64,000 nt of DNA, taken from Limnohabitans sp. G3-2 (GTDB lineage Bacteria > Pseudomonadota > Gammaproteobacteria > Burkholderiales > Burkholderiaceae_C). A program made the position numbers and the translations under genes. How positions within the stretch are numbered: the stretch's first letter is position 1; every line of letters begins with the position of its first letter. Below are positions 56,130 through 64,000 of this stretch, piece after piece. The stretch spans positions 248,001 through 312,000 of the forward strand of contig NZ_NESG01000003.1 of assembly GCF_002778275.1 (NCBI RefSeq), written 5' to 3'. The notes under the pieces were generated by a model. The model did not search any database and had not been told where the DNA came from. It saw only the letters and a list, made by a program, of their open reading frames with translations.

Positions 56130-56235
56130 ACGCCCCGATTATCGCCCAGCCCATGCTTTTTAGCTCAGAAGGCGCCTGAGCTGCCTGAGATAATGGCGGC
56201 TTCTTGCTTGATAACCACAAGCCACAGAGGTAGCC

Positions 56236-58053
56236 ATGATCCGGATTTCAGAACTCAAACTTCCCTTGTCGGCTTTGCCGATGGAAGTGCGCCGCGCCGC
56301 CGATGCACCCTCCGAGACCGACGAAGACCGTCTGCCCACGCCACACCCCATCGCAGCCTTGCGCCAATTGGCCGCTCAAGCACTGGGCGTGGCCACCACC
56401 GACATCGCCACGCTGCACGTGTTCAAGCGCAGCTTTGACGCCCGCAAAGCCGATTTGCGTGCGGTCTACATCGTGGACCTCTCGCTCTCCGACGCGCAGA
56501 GCGAAAAGCGCTTGTTACAACAGTTTGAAAAGCACCCCCACATTCAGCCCACGCCCGACATGGCCTGGCAAGCCCCCTGTCAGGCGCCGGCCCATTTCGG
56601 CGCTGCGCAAGGCGAACGCCCAGTGGTGGTGGGCTTTGGGCCGTGCGGCATGTTCGCAGCCCTGGCTTTGGCGCAAATGGGCTTCAAACCCATCGTGCTC
56701 GAGCGCGGCAAACCCGTGCGTGAACGCACCCAAGACACCTGGGGCCTGTGGCGCAAGAAAGTGCTCAACCCCGAGAGCAATGTGCAGTTTGGCGAGGGCG
56801 GTGCTGGCACTTTTTCTGACGGCAAGCTCTACAGCCAGATCAAGGACCCGCGCCATCTGGGCCGCAAGGTGATGGACGAATTCGTCAAAGCCGGAGCGCC
56901 AGCCGACATCCTGTACGCGGCGCACCCGCACATCGGCACCTTCAAGCTGGTCAAAGTGGTGGAGCACATCCGCGAGCAAATCATCGCGCTGGGTGGCGAA
57001 ATCCGCTTTGAGCAGCGCGTGAGCGATGTGCTGCTCGCGCCCACTGCTGAGGGGCAGCAGCTCACAGGACTGCAGGTGCAAGACCTGCGCACAGGCCAAA
57101 TCCAGACCCTGCACACGCGTCACGCGGTCATGGCCTTGGGCCACAGTTCGCGCGACACCTTTGTCATGCTGCACCGACGGGGTGTGGCCATGCAAGCCAA
57201 AGCGTTTTCGATTGGCGTGCGCATCGAGCACCCCCAAAGCGTGATCGACCAAGCCCGTTGGGGGCGGCACGCGGGTCATCCGCTGCTCGGTGCAGCCGAC
57301 TACAAACTGGTGCACCACGCCCAAAACGGCCGTGCGGTTTACAGCTTTTGCATGTGTCCTGGCGGGACGGTGGTGGCGGCCACCAGCGAACCAGGCCGTG
57401 TGGTCACCAACGGCATGAGCCAGTATTCGCGCAACGAACGCAACGCCAACGCAGGCATGGTGGTGGCCATTGACCCACCCGACTACCCGCTGGACACCAC
57501 CGCTTGGCAAGCCGCCTTTGGCCCAGCAGAGGGCTTGGCCTTGGCCCAAGAGGCCCAGGCCTTGGCCAAACTGCAGCCGCCCCAAGCACACCCCTTGGCC
57601 GGCATCGTGCTGCAGCGCCAACTCGAGACCCGCGCCTTTGAAGTGGGCGGCAGCAACTACGAAGCACCCGGCCAATTGGTGGGCGACTTTTTGGCGCAAC
57701 GCCCCTCCACCGCCTGGGGCAGCGTGCAGCCGTCCTACAAACCCGGCGTGAAACTCGTCGACTTGGCGCAAGTGTTGCCGGGCTACGCGGTGGCCGCCAT
57801 GCGCGAAGCACTGCCCGTGTTTGGCCGCAAGATCAAAGGCTACGACATGGCCGATGCCGTCATGACTGGGGTGGAAACACGCACCTCATCGCCCCTGCGC
57901 ATCCCGCGCGGGCAAGACCACCAAAGCACCAACACCCAAGGACTCTACCCCGCAGGAGAAGGGGCCAGTTACGCAGGCGGCATCTTGTCTGCTGGGGTGG
58001 ACGGCATCAAGGTGGCCGAGTCTTTGGCCCGCCACATCACCGGCTTGGCCTGA
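56236..58053 (+). CDS. FAD-dependent dehydrogenase, COG2509 family
   Basis: A 605-aa flavoprotein. An N-terminal ferredoxin-like cap (IAALRQLAAQALGV...LHVFKRSFDARK) precedes the FAD Rossmann motif GFGPCGMFAALALAQMG, then NVQFGEGGAGTFSDGKL and a C-terminal GLYPAGEGASYAGGI flavin segment. It is the widespread uncharacterised dehydrogenase family often written NAD(FAD)-utilising; substrate unknown. No signal peptide. Confidence 0.9.
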   Translation: MIRISELKLPLSALPMEVRRAADAPSETDEDRLPTPHPIAALRQLAAQALGVATTDIATLHVFKRSFDARKADLRAVYIVDLSLSDAQSEKRLLQQFEKHPHIQPTPDMAWQAPCQAPAHFGAAQGERPVVVGFGPCGMFAALALAQMGFKPIVLERGKPVRERTQDTWGLWRKKVLNPESNVQFGEGGAGTFSDGKLYSQIKDPRHLGRKVMDEFVKAGAPADILYAAHPHIGTFKLVKVVEHIREQIIALGGEIRFEQRVSDVLLAPTAEGQQLTGLQVQDLRTGQIQTLHTRHAVMALGHSSRDTFVMLHRRGVAMQAKAFSIGVRIEHPQSVIDQARWGRHAGHPLLGAADYKLVHHAQNGRAVYSFCMCPGGTVVAATSEPGRVVTNGMSQYSRNERNANAGMVVAIDPPDYPLDTTAWQAAFGPAEGLALAQEAQALAKLQPPQAHPLAGIVLQRQLETRAFEVGGSNYEAPGQLVGDFLAQRPSTAWGSVQPSYKPGVKLVDLAQVLPGYAVAAMREALPVFGRKIKGYDMADAVMTGVETRTSSPLRIPRGQDHQSTNTQGLYPAGEGASYAGGILSAGVDGIKVAESLARHITGLA

Positions 58054-58098
58054 GCCGCCCCAGACCGCGTCTTTCAAGTCCAATCCAACGATCACCTC

Positions 58099-58353
58099 AT
58101 GTCCACCACACCGCCACCCAACCCCCAAGCACGCAACCCTCTGCACGGCCTGACCTTGGAGACCATCGTCACCCAACTGGCCGATTTCTATGGTTGGGAC
58201 GATCTGGGTCAACGCATCCAGATCCGTTGCTTCACCCACGAGCCCAGCGTGGGCTCCAGTCTCAAGTTTTTACGCAAAACCCCTTGGGCCCGTGAGAAGG
58301 TCGAAAGCCTTTACCTGTTCATGCTGCGCGAGCAAAAGAGACAAGCCTTGTGA
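58099..58353 (+). CDS. VF530-family small protein (DUF2132)
   Basis: An 84-aa protein with the VF530 signature: [21 protein letters not shown] then [20 protein letters not shown]. The family has a small helical fold and is suggested to bind DNA; function unsettled. It follows the flavoprotein by 45 bp and may be co-transcribed. Confidence 0.9.
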   Translation: MSTTPPPNPQARNPLHGLTLETIVTQLADFYGWDDLGQRIQIRCFTHEPSVGSSLKFLRKTPWAREKVESLYLFMLREQKRQAL

Positions 58354-58376
58354 AAGTCAGGGACTGGGCACGCGGC

Positions 58377-58856
58377 TCAATCCGACAACATCGTGCCCCG
58401 ACACTTGGGCGCACCACAGCGGCACACATAACGCGCTTTCAGGGCCTCGGTCATGGGCTCGTCGCTGAACAGGCCATAGTCAAACGTCAGCTCTTCGCCT
58501 TTGAAAACAGGCCTGCGCGTCTGGATGAAAATTCGCCCTTTTCGCTCATCGGGCACGCAATTGGGCCGGCACGAATGGTTGATCCATTTGGAGTCGTTGC
58601 CGCCATACAGCGCATCGATCACCCGACCATCATTGAGGTGAAAGTAAAAGGTGTGGTCCGGGTTGCTGGCGTCATGCGGATGGCGGCGGATCGCCTCCGC
58701 CATGCTGATGACCTCGCCCACGTATTCGATCACCCGCTCGCCTGCAGCGATGTGGCGGGTCGCGAACACACCTTTGCCGTGCACGTCTGAAGAATGCACA
58801 TGGATCGGGCTGGGGGCAGGCAGTGGGCTCAAAGTGACTTGTTTAGCAGGGTTCAA
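58377..58856 (-). CDS. SET-domain protein (lysine methyltransferase-like)
   Basis: A 159-aa SET protein: SDVHGKGVFATRHIAAGERVIEY at the N-terminus, WINHSCRPNC (SAM/substrate pseudoknot), GEELTFDYGL and a post-SET zinc knuckle CRCGAPKCRGTM. It would methylate a protein lysine; the target in bacteria is unknown. No ATG fits the N-terminus, so I use the TTG at 58856; a GTG about 19 codons later is possible. Confidence 0.85.
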   Translation of the reverse strand: MNPAKQVTLSPLPAPSPIHVHSSDVHGKGVFATRHIAAGERVIEYVGEVISMAEAIRRHPHDASNPDHTFYFHLNDGRVIDALYGGNDSKWINHSCRPNCVPDERKGRIFIQTRRPVFKGEELTFDYGLFSDEPMTEALKARYVCRCGAPKCRGTMLSD

Positions 58857-58969
58857 TGCGGCAGGGCCTGACTATAAAGTCTTTGCGCAGCATCACGACA
58901 GCGACAGGCCCGCCAACGGGGCTCTGCTTTAATTTACCCACAGCGAAGCAAACACAAAGGCAAACAGCG

Positions 58970-60454
58970 ATGTCACTTGTCATGGGTTGGGATGAATGGG
59001 CCAGTCACGATGCCGTGGGCCTGGCCGAACGGGTCAAGCGTGGCGAGCTGACGCCCACCGAGTTGGCCCGCCAGACGGCCGAGGGCATCGCCCTCGTCAA
59101 CCCGACGCTGAGCGCCGTGGTCGAGGTGTTTGACGATCTGGTGAGCGCGCCCACACGCGACGGCATGAACCCCGAGGGGCCGTTTGCAGGCGTGCCCTAC
59201 CTGATGAAAGATCTGGGCCCCACGCTCAAGGGCCGTTTGCAAGAGATGGGCTCGCGCTTGATGCGCGGCAACCGCTCGAGCGCCGACAGCTACCTGGCCG
59301 CTCGCATCAAGCAGGCCGGACTGAACGTGATCGGCCGCACCACCACGCCCGAGTTTGGCGTGTGCAGCTCGGCCGAAAACCCAGCCGTGTATGTGACGCG
59401 CAACCCTTGGGATGTGCAGTACACCACCTGTGGCTCGTCGGCAGGCACCGCGGCGGCTGTGGCAGCGGGTGTATTGCCCTTGTCGCACGCCACCGATGGC
59501 GGCGGCTCGATCCGCATCCCGGCAGGCTTCAACGGCAACATTGGCCTCAAGGCCTCGCGCGGCGTGTTCTCGATCGCGCCCGCGGCCTCAGACCTCACGG
59601 GTTTGGTCTCCACCCAAGGCTGCCACAGCCGCAGCGTGCGCGACACCGCCGCGTTTGTGGACCACTGCCGAGGCGGCGCACCAGGGGAGTTCATGCCTTA
59701 TTGGTCGCCCGCCGAGCCCTACAGCCAGCTCATCCAGCGCGACCCGGGACGCCTGCGCATCGCCTTGTCACACGAATGGGGACACTACCGCGCCGTGCCG
59801 CACTTTGTGGCCGAGCTCGAAAAGGCCGGCCGTTTCTTGGAAAGCCTGGGCCACCACGTCGAATGGGCCCTGCCCCAAGTGGACCTGGAAGCCGCCTTTG
59901 CGGCGCAGACCACCTGCTACATCAGCAACTTTGCGCAAACCATCACCCACCTGATCAAGCCCCTGGGGCTGGAGCGGCCACCTGCAGACTTGGTGGAGCC
60001 GATCAACATCAAAATCTGGGAGGAAGGCCTCAAAACCAGCTACGCCGAACGCGCCCGCATGCAGGCCGTGTTCAACACCACCTCGCGCGGCTTTGGCGCG
60101 TTCTTCGAAAACTGGGACATCATCCTCACGCCCATCACCGCGCTGCCCACGCCCAAGCTGGGCACCACCGAGTACCTGACACTCAGCGACAACCCCTCGG
60201 TGTACGACTGGTTTGAGAACCTCTGGCAAAACTTTGCCTACACCCCGCTGTCGAACCTGTGCGGCATCCCCGGCATCTCACTGCCCATGGCCCAGCAGGA
60301 CAACGGCCTGCCCCTGGGCATTCAGGCCCAAGCGCGGCAAGCCAACGACGGACTGCTGCTGCAACTGGCGGCGCAGATCGAACGGGCACTGGGAGGGAAG
60401 TGGAACGATGGGCGCAGACCGGGCGTGCATGTGACGCTGACCAGTCGGCCATAA
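58970..60454 (+). CDS. Amidase-signature family hydrolase
   Basis: A 494-aa amidase. The Ser-cisSer-Lys triad is visible: K80 (YLMKDLG), S156 (CGSSAG) and S180 in DGGGSIRIP. No signal peptide, so probably cytoplasmic. It is not GatA: no gatB/gatC neighbours and the sequence differs from GatA. Substrate unknown. ATG 58970 follows AAAGGCAAACAGCG. Confidence 0.9.
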   Translation: MSLVMGWDEWASHDAVGLAERVKRGELTPTELARQTAEGIALVNPTLSAVVEVFDDLVSAPTRDGMNPEGPFAGVPYLMKDLGPTLKGRLQEMGSRLMRGNRSSADSYLAARIKQAGLNVIGRTTTPEFGVCSSAENPAVYVTRNPWDVQYTTCGSSAGTAAAVAAGVLPLSHATDGGGSIRIPAGFNGNIGLKASRGVFSIAPAASDLTGLVSTQGCHSRSVRDTAAFVDHCRGGAPGEFMPYWSPAEPYSQLIQRDPGRLRIALSHEWGHYRAVPHFVAELEKAGRFLESLGHHVEWALPQVDLEAAFAAQTTCYISNFAQTITHLIKPLGLERPPADLVEPINIKIWEEGLKTSYAERARMQAVFNTTSRGFGAFFENWDIILTPITALPTPKLGTTEYLTLSDNPSVYDWFENLWQNFAYTPLSNLCGIPGISLPMAQQDNGLPLGIQAQARQANDGLLLQLAAQIERALGGKWNDGRRPGVHVTLTSRP

Positions 60455-60489
60455 CCACAAGTCAAGCTTGCCCCACTGTCGTGGGCGAC

Positions 60490-62352
60490 TTATTCCACCG
60501 TGACCGACTTGGCCAAATTCCTCGGCTTGTCCACATCCGTCCCGCGCGCACACGCAGTGTGGTACGACAACAACTGCAGCGGCACCACATGCAAGATGGG
60601 CGAGAGCACGCCGTAGTGCTCGGGCATGCGGATGACATTCACGCCTTCGCTGCTTTCTATTCTTGTGTCACCGTCGGCCAGCACATACAGCACACCGCCA
60701 CGGGCACGAACTTCCTGCATATTGCTTTTCAGCTTTTCCAGCAGCTGGTCGTTGGGGGCCACCGTCACCACGGGCATGGCACTGGTCACCAGCGCCAGCG
60801 GGCCGTGTTTCAACTCACCCGCCGCATAGGCTTCGGCGTGGATGTAGGTGATCTCTTTGAGCTTGAGCGCGCCTTCGAGGGCGATGGGGTAGTGCGTACC
60901 CCGGCCGAGGAACAGCGCGTTTTCTTTGCTGGCAAATTCTTGTGACCAAGCGATGATTTGTGGCTCCAGCGCCAGCACGGCTTGCAGCGCGGCGGGCAGG
61001 TGGCGCATGGCTTTGATGTGCCCGGCCTCTTCTTCGTCGCTGAGGCGCCCTTTGGTCTGTGCCAGCGCCAGCGTCAGCAAAAACAGTCCGGCCAATTGGG
61101 TGGTGAAAGCCTTGGTGGAGGCCACCCCGATCTCGGCCCCGGCGCGGGTCACATACGCGTGTTTGCACTCGCGCACCATGGCGCTGGTGGACACGTTGCA
61201 AATGGTGAGCGTGTGCGCCATGCCCAGGCTTTGCGCGTGGCGCAAAGCGGCCAGGGTGTCGGCGGTCTCGCCGCTTTGGGTGATGGTGACGATGAGGGTG
61301 TTGGGGTTGGGCACCGATTCGCGGTAGCGGTATTCGCTGGCGATCTCGACCTGGCAGGGCACTTTGGCAATCGCCTCGATCCAGTACTTGGCCACGCAGC
61401 CGCTGTAGTAACTGGTGCCGCAAGCCAGGATCAACACGTTGTCAATGGCTTTGAATGTGGAATAAGCACCATCGCCAAACAGCTCGGGCGTGATGCCCTC
61501 CACGCCTTCGAGCGTGTCGGCAATCGCACGGGGCTGCTCGAAGATTTCCTTTTGCATGTAATGGCGGTAGGGACCGAGTTCGGCCGCGCCGCTGTGGGCG
61601 TGCACGGTCTTCACGGCGCGGGTCACGGCCTTGTGCTCGCGGTCCACCACCCAGTATTTGCCCAGCTGGATGTCAACCACATCGCCCTCTTCCAGGTACA
61701 CGATCTGGTCGGTCACACCCGCCAATGCCATCGCGTCGCTGGCGAGGAATGTTTCGCCCTGACCCACGCCCAAGATGAGCGGCGAGCCTGCACGCGCACC
61801 GATCACGCGCTGCGGCTCGTCCTTGTGGAAGACGGCAATCGCGTAAGCGCCGTGCAACTGCCGGATGGCGGTTTTGACGGCTTCAAACAGGTCGCCGTCG
61901 TACACACTGTCGACCAGGTGGGCAATGACTTCGGTGTCGGTTTGGCTCAAAAACACATAGCCCTTGGCTTGCAGGGCGGCGCGCAGTTCTTCGTGGTTTT
62001 CGATGATGCCGTTGTGCACCAAGGCCACCTTGCCTGGCTTGGCGTCTGCCGCGCCCGTGCCGTGGCTGAAGTGCGGGTGCGCGTTGTGCACGGCGGGCAC
62101 GCCGTGTGTGGCCCAGCGGGTGTGGGCAATGCCGGTGCCGCCTTCGATGTGATCGGCGCTGACCTGGTCCATCAGCTCGGCCACCCGCGCGGTGCTGCGG
62201 GCGCGCTGCAGGCCACCGGTGCCGCCGCTCAGGCTGGCCGCGTGAACGGCCACACCGCAGGAGTCATAACCCCGGTATTCGAGCCGTTGCAGGCCCTGCA
62301 CGAGGATGGGAACGATGTTGCGGGAAGAAACTGCGCCGACGATGCCACACAT
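60490..62352 (-). CDS. glmS: Glutamine--fructose-6-phosphate aminotransferase
   Basis: A 620-aa enzyme making glucosamine 6-phosphate. The N-terminal [20 protein letters not shown] has the Cys nucleophile of the class II glutaminase, and two SIS domains follow ([34 protein letters not shown]); the C-terminus ends KSVTVE. AAGGAG precedes the ATG at 62352. It supplies GlmU, encoded on the same strand further upstream. Confidence 0.98.
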   Translation of the reverse strand: MCGIVGAVSSRNIVPILVQGLQRLEYRGYDSCGVAVHAASLSGGTGGLQRARSTARVAELMDQVSADHIEGGTGIAHTRWATHGVPAVHNAHPHFSHGTGAADAKPGKVALVHNGIIENHEELRAALQAKGYVFLSQTDTEVIAHLVDSVYDGDLFEAVKTAIRQLHGAYAIAVFHKDEPQRVIGARAGSPLILGVGQGETFLASDAMALAGVTDQIVYLEEGDVVDIQLGKYWVVDREHKAVTRAVKTVHAHSGAAELGPYRHYMQKEIFEQPRAIADTLEGVEGITPELFGDGAYSTFKAIDNVLILACGTSYYSGCVAKYWIEAIAKVPCQVEIASEYRYRESVPNPNTLIVTITQSGETADTLAALRHAQSLGMAHTLTICNVSTSAMVRECKHAYVTRAGAEIGVASTKAFTTQLAGLFLLTLALAQTKGRLSDEEEAGHIKAMRHLPAALQAVLALEPQIIAWSQEFASKENALFLGRGTHYPIALEGALKLKEITYIHAEAYAAGELKHGPLALVTSAMPVVTVAPNDQLLEKLKSNMQEVRARGGVLYVLADGDTRIESSEGVNVIRMPEHYGVLSPILHVVPLQLLSYHTACARGTDVDKPRNLAKSVTVE

Positions 62353-62428
62353 GAGGGGCTCCTTCAAAGGGGGAATGGCGACGATGGTAGGCAAGCCACC
62401 AAAAAATATCCGATCAATTTTTTATTTA

Positions 62429-62449
62429 TTGTGGTTTTTTATTTCACAA
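62429..62449. promoter_or_regulatory. Inverted repeat in the glmS/Lrp divergent gap
   Basis: TTGTG (62429-62433) and CACAA (62445-62449) flank an AT-only core in an unusually AT-rich stretch (62400-62490). The position between divergent glmS and Lrp-type genes suggests a regulator site, possibly for the Lrp protein itself. Confidence 0.4.
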
Positions 62450-62489
62450 ACCATGCATTGTGGAATTTAATTTCATTAAAATCTGTTTT

Positions 62490-62987
62490 ATGGAATCCAA
62501 TGAACTCGACGCCATCGACCTGCAGCTGCTGGACAGCCTGCAGCGCGACGCCAGCCTGAGCAATGTGGCGCTGGCCGAGAAAGTCAATGTCTCCCCCCCC
62601 ACCTGCCTGCGCCGCGTCAAGCGCCTGGTGGAAGGCGGCTGGGTGGAGCGGCAGGTGGCCGTGCTCAGCAACGACCGACTCGCCGCCACGCTGGGGCATG
62701 GGATCACCGCCCTGGTTGAGGTGTCACTCGACCAACAAGGCAGCGAACACCTGGACGCCTTTGAAGCCCGCGCTGTGGCCAATGACGCGGTGCAACAGTG
62801 TTGGCGCGTCTCGCCTGGGCCGGACTTCATGCTGGTGGTGCAGACGCGCGATATGCCGCACTACTTGGCCCTCAGCCAAACCTTGTTCACGCAGGATGCC
62901 AATGTCCGCAATGTCAAAGCCTTCTTTGCAACCAAGCGGGCCAAGTTCACGACGACTTGGCCTGTGCTGAAACTGGCTGCGGTCTGA
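62490..62987 (+). CDS. Lrp/AsnC-family transcriptional regulator
   Basis: A 165-aa regulator with an N-terminal HTH (LDAIDLQLLDSLQRDASLSNVALAEKVNVSPPTCLRRVKRLVEGGWV) and a C-terminal RAM domain (ALVEVSLDQQ...MLVVQTRDMPHYL). ATG 62490 is the family start; a GTG at 62460 would add ten residues. Ligand probably an amino acid; its target may be the divergent glmS or itself. Confidence 0.92.
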   Translation: MESNELDAIDLQLLDSLQRDASLSNVALAEKVNVSPPTCLRRVKRLVEGGWVERQVAVLSNDRLAATLGHGITALVEVSLDQQGSEHLDAFEARAVANDAVQQCWRVSPGPDFMLVVQTRDMPHYLALSQTLFTQDANVRNVKAFFATKRAKFTTTWPVLKLAAV

Positions 62988-63053
62988 GTCCCCCAACAGG
63001 CCTTGGTGGGCGCGTGCGTCAGTGCGCGAATTTCAGCCGGGGCCACAGCGGGC

Positions 63054-63572
63054 ATTCGGCCGCGGGGGCGGCCTCCCACGAAGACCGAGCACGGCGCTCA
63101 TTCGGCCGCGGGGGCGGCCTCCCACAAAAAAGCGCCCTGGGGGATAAGGCCACGCCTGTGGGAGCGAGCCCCTGCTCGCGAATGCATGCTGCGAATGCCA
63201 GCCTCGAATGCAAGCAGCAGTAGGCCAAGCCTTCGGCGGCAGGGGCGGCCTCCCACAAAACCCGGGCACAGCGGGCATTCGGCCGCGGGGGCGGCCTCCC
63301 ACAAAAAAGCGCCCTGGGGGATAAGGCCACTCCTGTGGGAGCGAGCCCCTGCTCGCGAATGCATGCTGCGAATGCCAGCCTCGAATGCAAGCAGCAGCAG
63401 GTCAAGCCTTCGGCCGCGGGGGCGGCCTCCTACAAAGTCGGAGCCACAGGACACATTCGGCCGCGGGGGCGGCCTCCCACAAAACCCGGGCACGGCGCTC
63501 ATTCGGCCGCGGGGGCGGCCTCCCACAAAACCCGGGCACAGCGGGCATTCGGCCGCGGGGGCGGGCTCCCAC
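63054..63572. repeat. Cluster of ten REP-like 26-bp palindromes
   Basis: Ten copies start at 63054, 63100, 63158(-), 63231, 63277, 63335(-), 63408, 63455, 63501 and 63547. Each is ATTCG, 14 nt of stem-loop, CTCCCAC. Eight have the GCCGC/GCGGC stem; the two inverted ones have CGAGC/GCTCG. Spacings follow 46, 58, 73 then 46, 58, 73 (a 177-bp composite repeated twice), then 46-47-bp steps. The whole 605-bp gap between the Lrp gene and glmU is taken up by this array apart from about 60 bp at its left end. Confidence 0.9.
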
Positions 63573-63592
63573 ATATTCTGGGGCGGGGTTGC

Positions 63593-64000
63593 TTATTTTT
63601 TCTTTTGTGGCCGCGCCCAGTTGGCGATGCTGACCTGCTTGCCGCGGGCCACGCTGAGCGCGCCCGGTTCGGTGCTCTTGGTGATGGTGGAGCCGCCGCC
63701 CACGGTGCCGCCTGCGCCAATCGTCACCGGGGCCACCAGCACGCAGTTGCTGCCAATGTGCACGTCGGACTCGATCACGGTGCGGTGCTTGTTGGCCCCG
63801 TCGTAGTTGGCGGTGATGCTGCCAGCCCCATAGTTCACGCGCTCGCCCACGGTGGCGTCGCCCAGATACGCCAAGTGGTTGGCCTTGGCCCCTTGGGCCA
63901 TCGTGGCATTTTTCACTTCGACAAAGTTGCCGATGTGCACTTCGGCCCCCAGCTGTGCGCCGGGGCGCAGACGGGCAAAAGGCCCGATCAGGGCGCCCTC
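63593..64000 (-). CDS. glmU: Bifunctional GlmU, C-terminal part (partial)
   Basis: The 3' end of glmU, running off the right edge. The visible 135 residues are left-handed beta-helix of the acetyltransferase domain: [54 protein letters not shown], ending in RPQKKK. GlmU acetylates glucosamine 1-phosphate and then makes UDP-GlcNAc, downstream of GlmS. Confidence 0.96.
   Translation of the reverse strand, partial: EGALIGPFARLRPGAQLGAEVHIGNFVEVKNATMAQGAKANHLAYLGDATVGERVNYGAGSITANYDGANKHRTVIESDVHIGSNCVLVAPVTIGAGGTVGGGSTITKSTEPGALSVARGKQVSIANWARPQKKK

Noticed and set aside
60461..60493. Hairpin between amidase and glmS as a terminator
   Set aside because: AAGTC/GACTT and GCCCAC/GTGGGC can pair, but there is a six-base bulge, no T-tract, and it overlaps the glmS stop.
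62353..62489. glmS ribozyme or riboswitch
   Set aside because: The region is AT-rich and short, lacks the ribozyme core, and glmS ribozymes are a Gram-positive feature.
60958..62559. 533-codon frame antisense to glmS
   Set aside because: Shadow of a highly conserved gene.
63054..63572. Possible CRISPR array
   Set aside because: Repeats are short palindromes in both orientations, intervening DNA is itself repeated rather than unique, and no cas genes are present.
63003..63806. Open frames translating the repeat cluster
   Set aside because: They encode only the translated palindromes in several frames on both strands, the sign of non-coding GC-rich repeats.

Overview
The window is about 64 kb of a GC-rich chromosome from a betaproteobacterium. 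Gene content and protein style (H1-like Lys/Ala-rich proteins, a DUF484-xerC pair beside dapF, meso-DAP peptidoglycan genes, class Ia nrdAB with NrdR boxes) point to Burkholderiales, most likely a Comamonadaceae freshwater lineage; the genus cannot be fixed from sequence alone. Apart from a short catabolic-looking operon at the left edge it is core chromosome: no prophage, insertion sequence, tRNA or CRISPR array was seen.
Layout: 0.1-3.3 kb, a coupled Rieske oxygenase / glutamine-synthetase-like / [2Fe-2S] ferredoxin operon that may convert an amine. 3.3-6.4 kb, ffh, a YpjD-like CcsA-family protein, a small membrane-anchored Cys protein and ampD. 6.4-11.8 kb, nrdAB behind a double NrdR box, then an H1-like protein. 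11.8-16.8 kb (minus), a zinc-ribbon DUF3426 protein, prmA, accCB, a TlpA-like thioredoxin and an unknown protein. 16.9-18.2 kb, mpl. 18.4-28.3 kb (minus), aroG with an aromatic leader-peptide attenuator, tldD, a beta-hydroxyacid dehydrogenase, rodA, ruvC, mtgA, a TonB-like protein, an RNB exoribonuclease and yqiA.
28.3-46.9 kb (minus) is a complete division and cell wall cluster in canonical order: mraZ, rsmH, ftsL, ftsI, murE, murF, mraY, murD, ftsW, murG, murC, ddlB, ftsQ, ftsA, ftsZ, lpxC. Most stops and starts overlap (ATGA, GTGA, TGATG), so translation is probably coupled throughout. Upstream of mraZ lies a four-copy, exactly 10-bp-spaced AGTG array overlapping a promoter, the expected MraZ operator. 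47.2-52.4 kb (minus): a DksA with a 233-residue H1-like N-terminal extension, a CobW-type GTPase, xerC, DUF484 and dapF. 52.5-58.4 kb: a Nudix/metallo-beta-lactamase fusion, a pseudouridine-synthase homologue lacking its catalytic Asp, an IscR-like regulator without cysteine, RNase P RNA (minus), a COG2509 flavoprotein and a VF530 protein. 58.4-64 kb: a SET-domain protein, an amidase, glmS, an Lrp/AsnC regulator, a dense palindromic repeat cluster and the 3' end of glmU.
The most notable non-coding findings are the aroG leader, whose 24-codon peptide has eight consecutive aromatic residues followed by competing antiterminator and terminator stems, and a 26-bp REP-like family (16 copies in three convergent intergenic gaps) whose stems change by compensatory substitution while the flanks ATTCG and CTCCCAC stay fixed. 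Peptidoglycan supply dominates the window: GlmS/GlmU make UDP-GlcNAc, the Mur/Ddl/MraY/MurG enzymes build lipid II, FtsW/FtsI/RodA/MtgA polymerise it, AmpD and Mpl recycle it, and DapF supplies meso-DAP.
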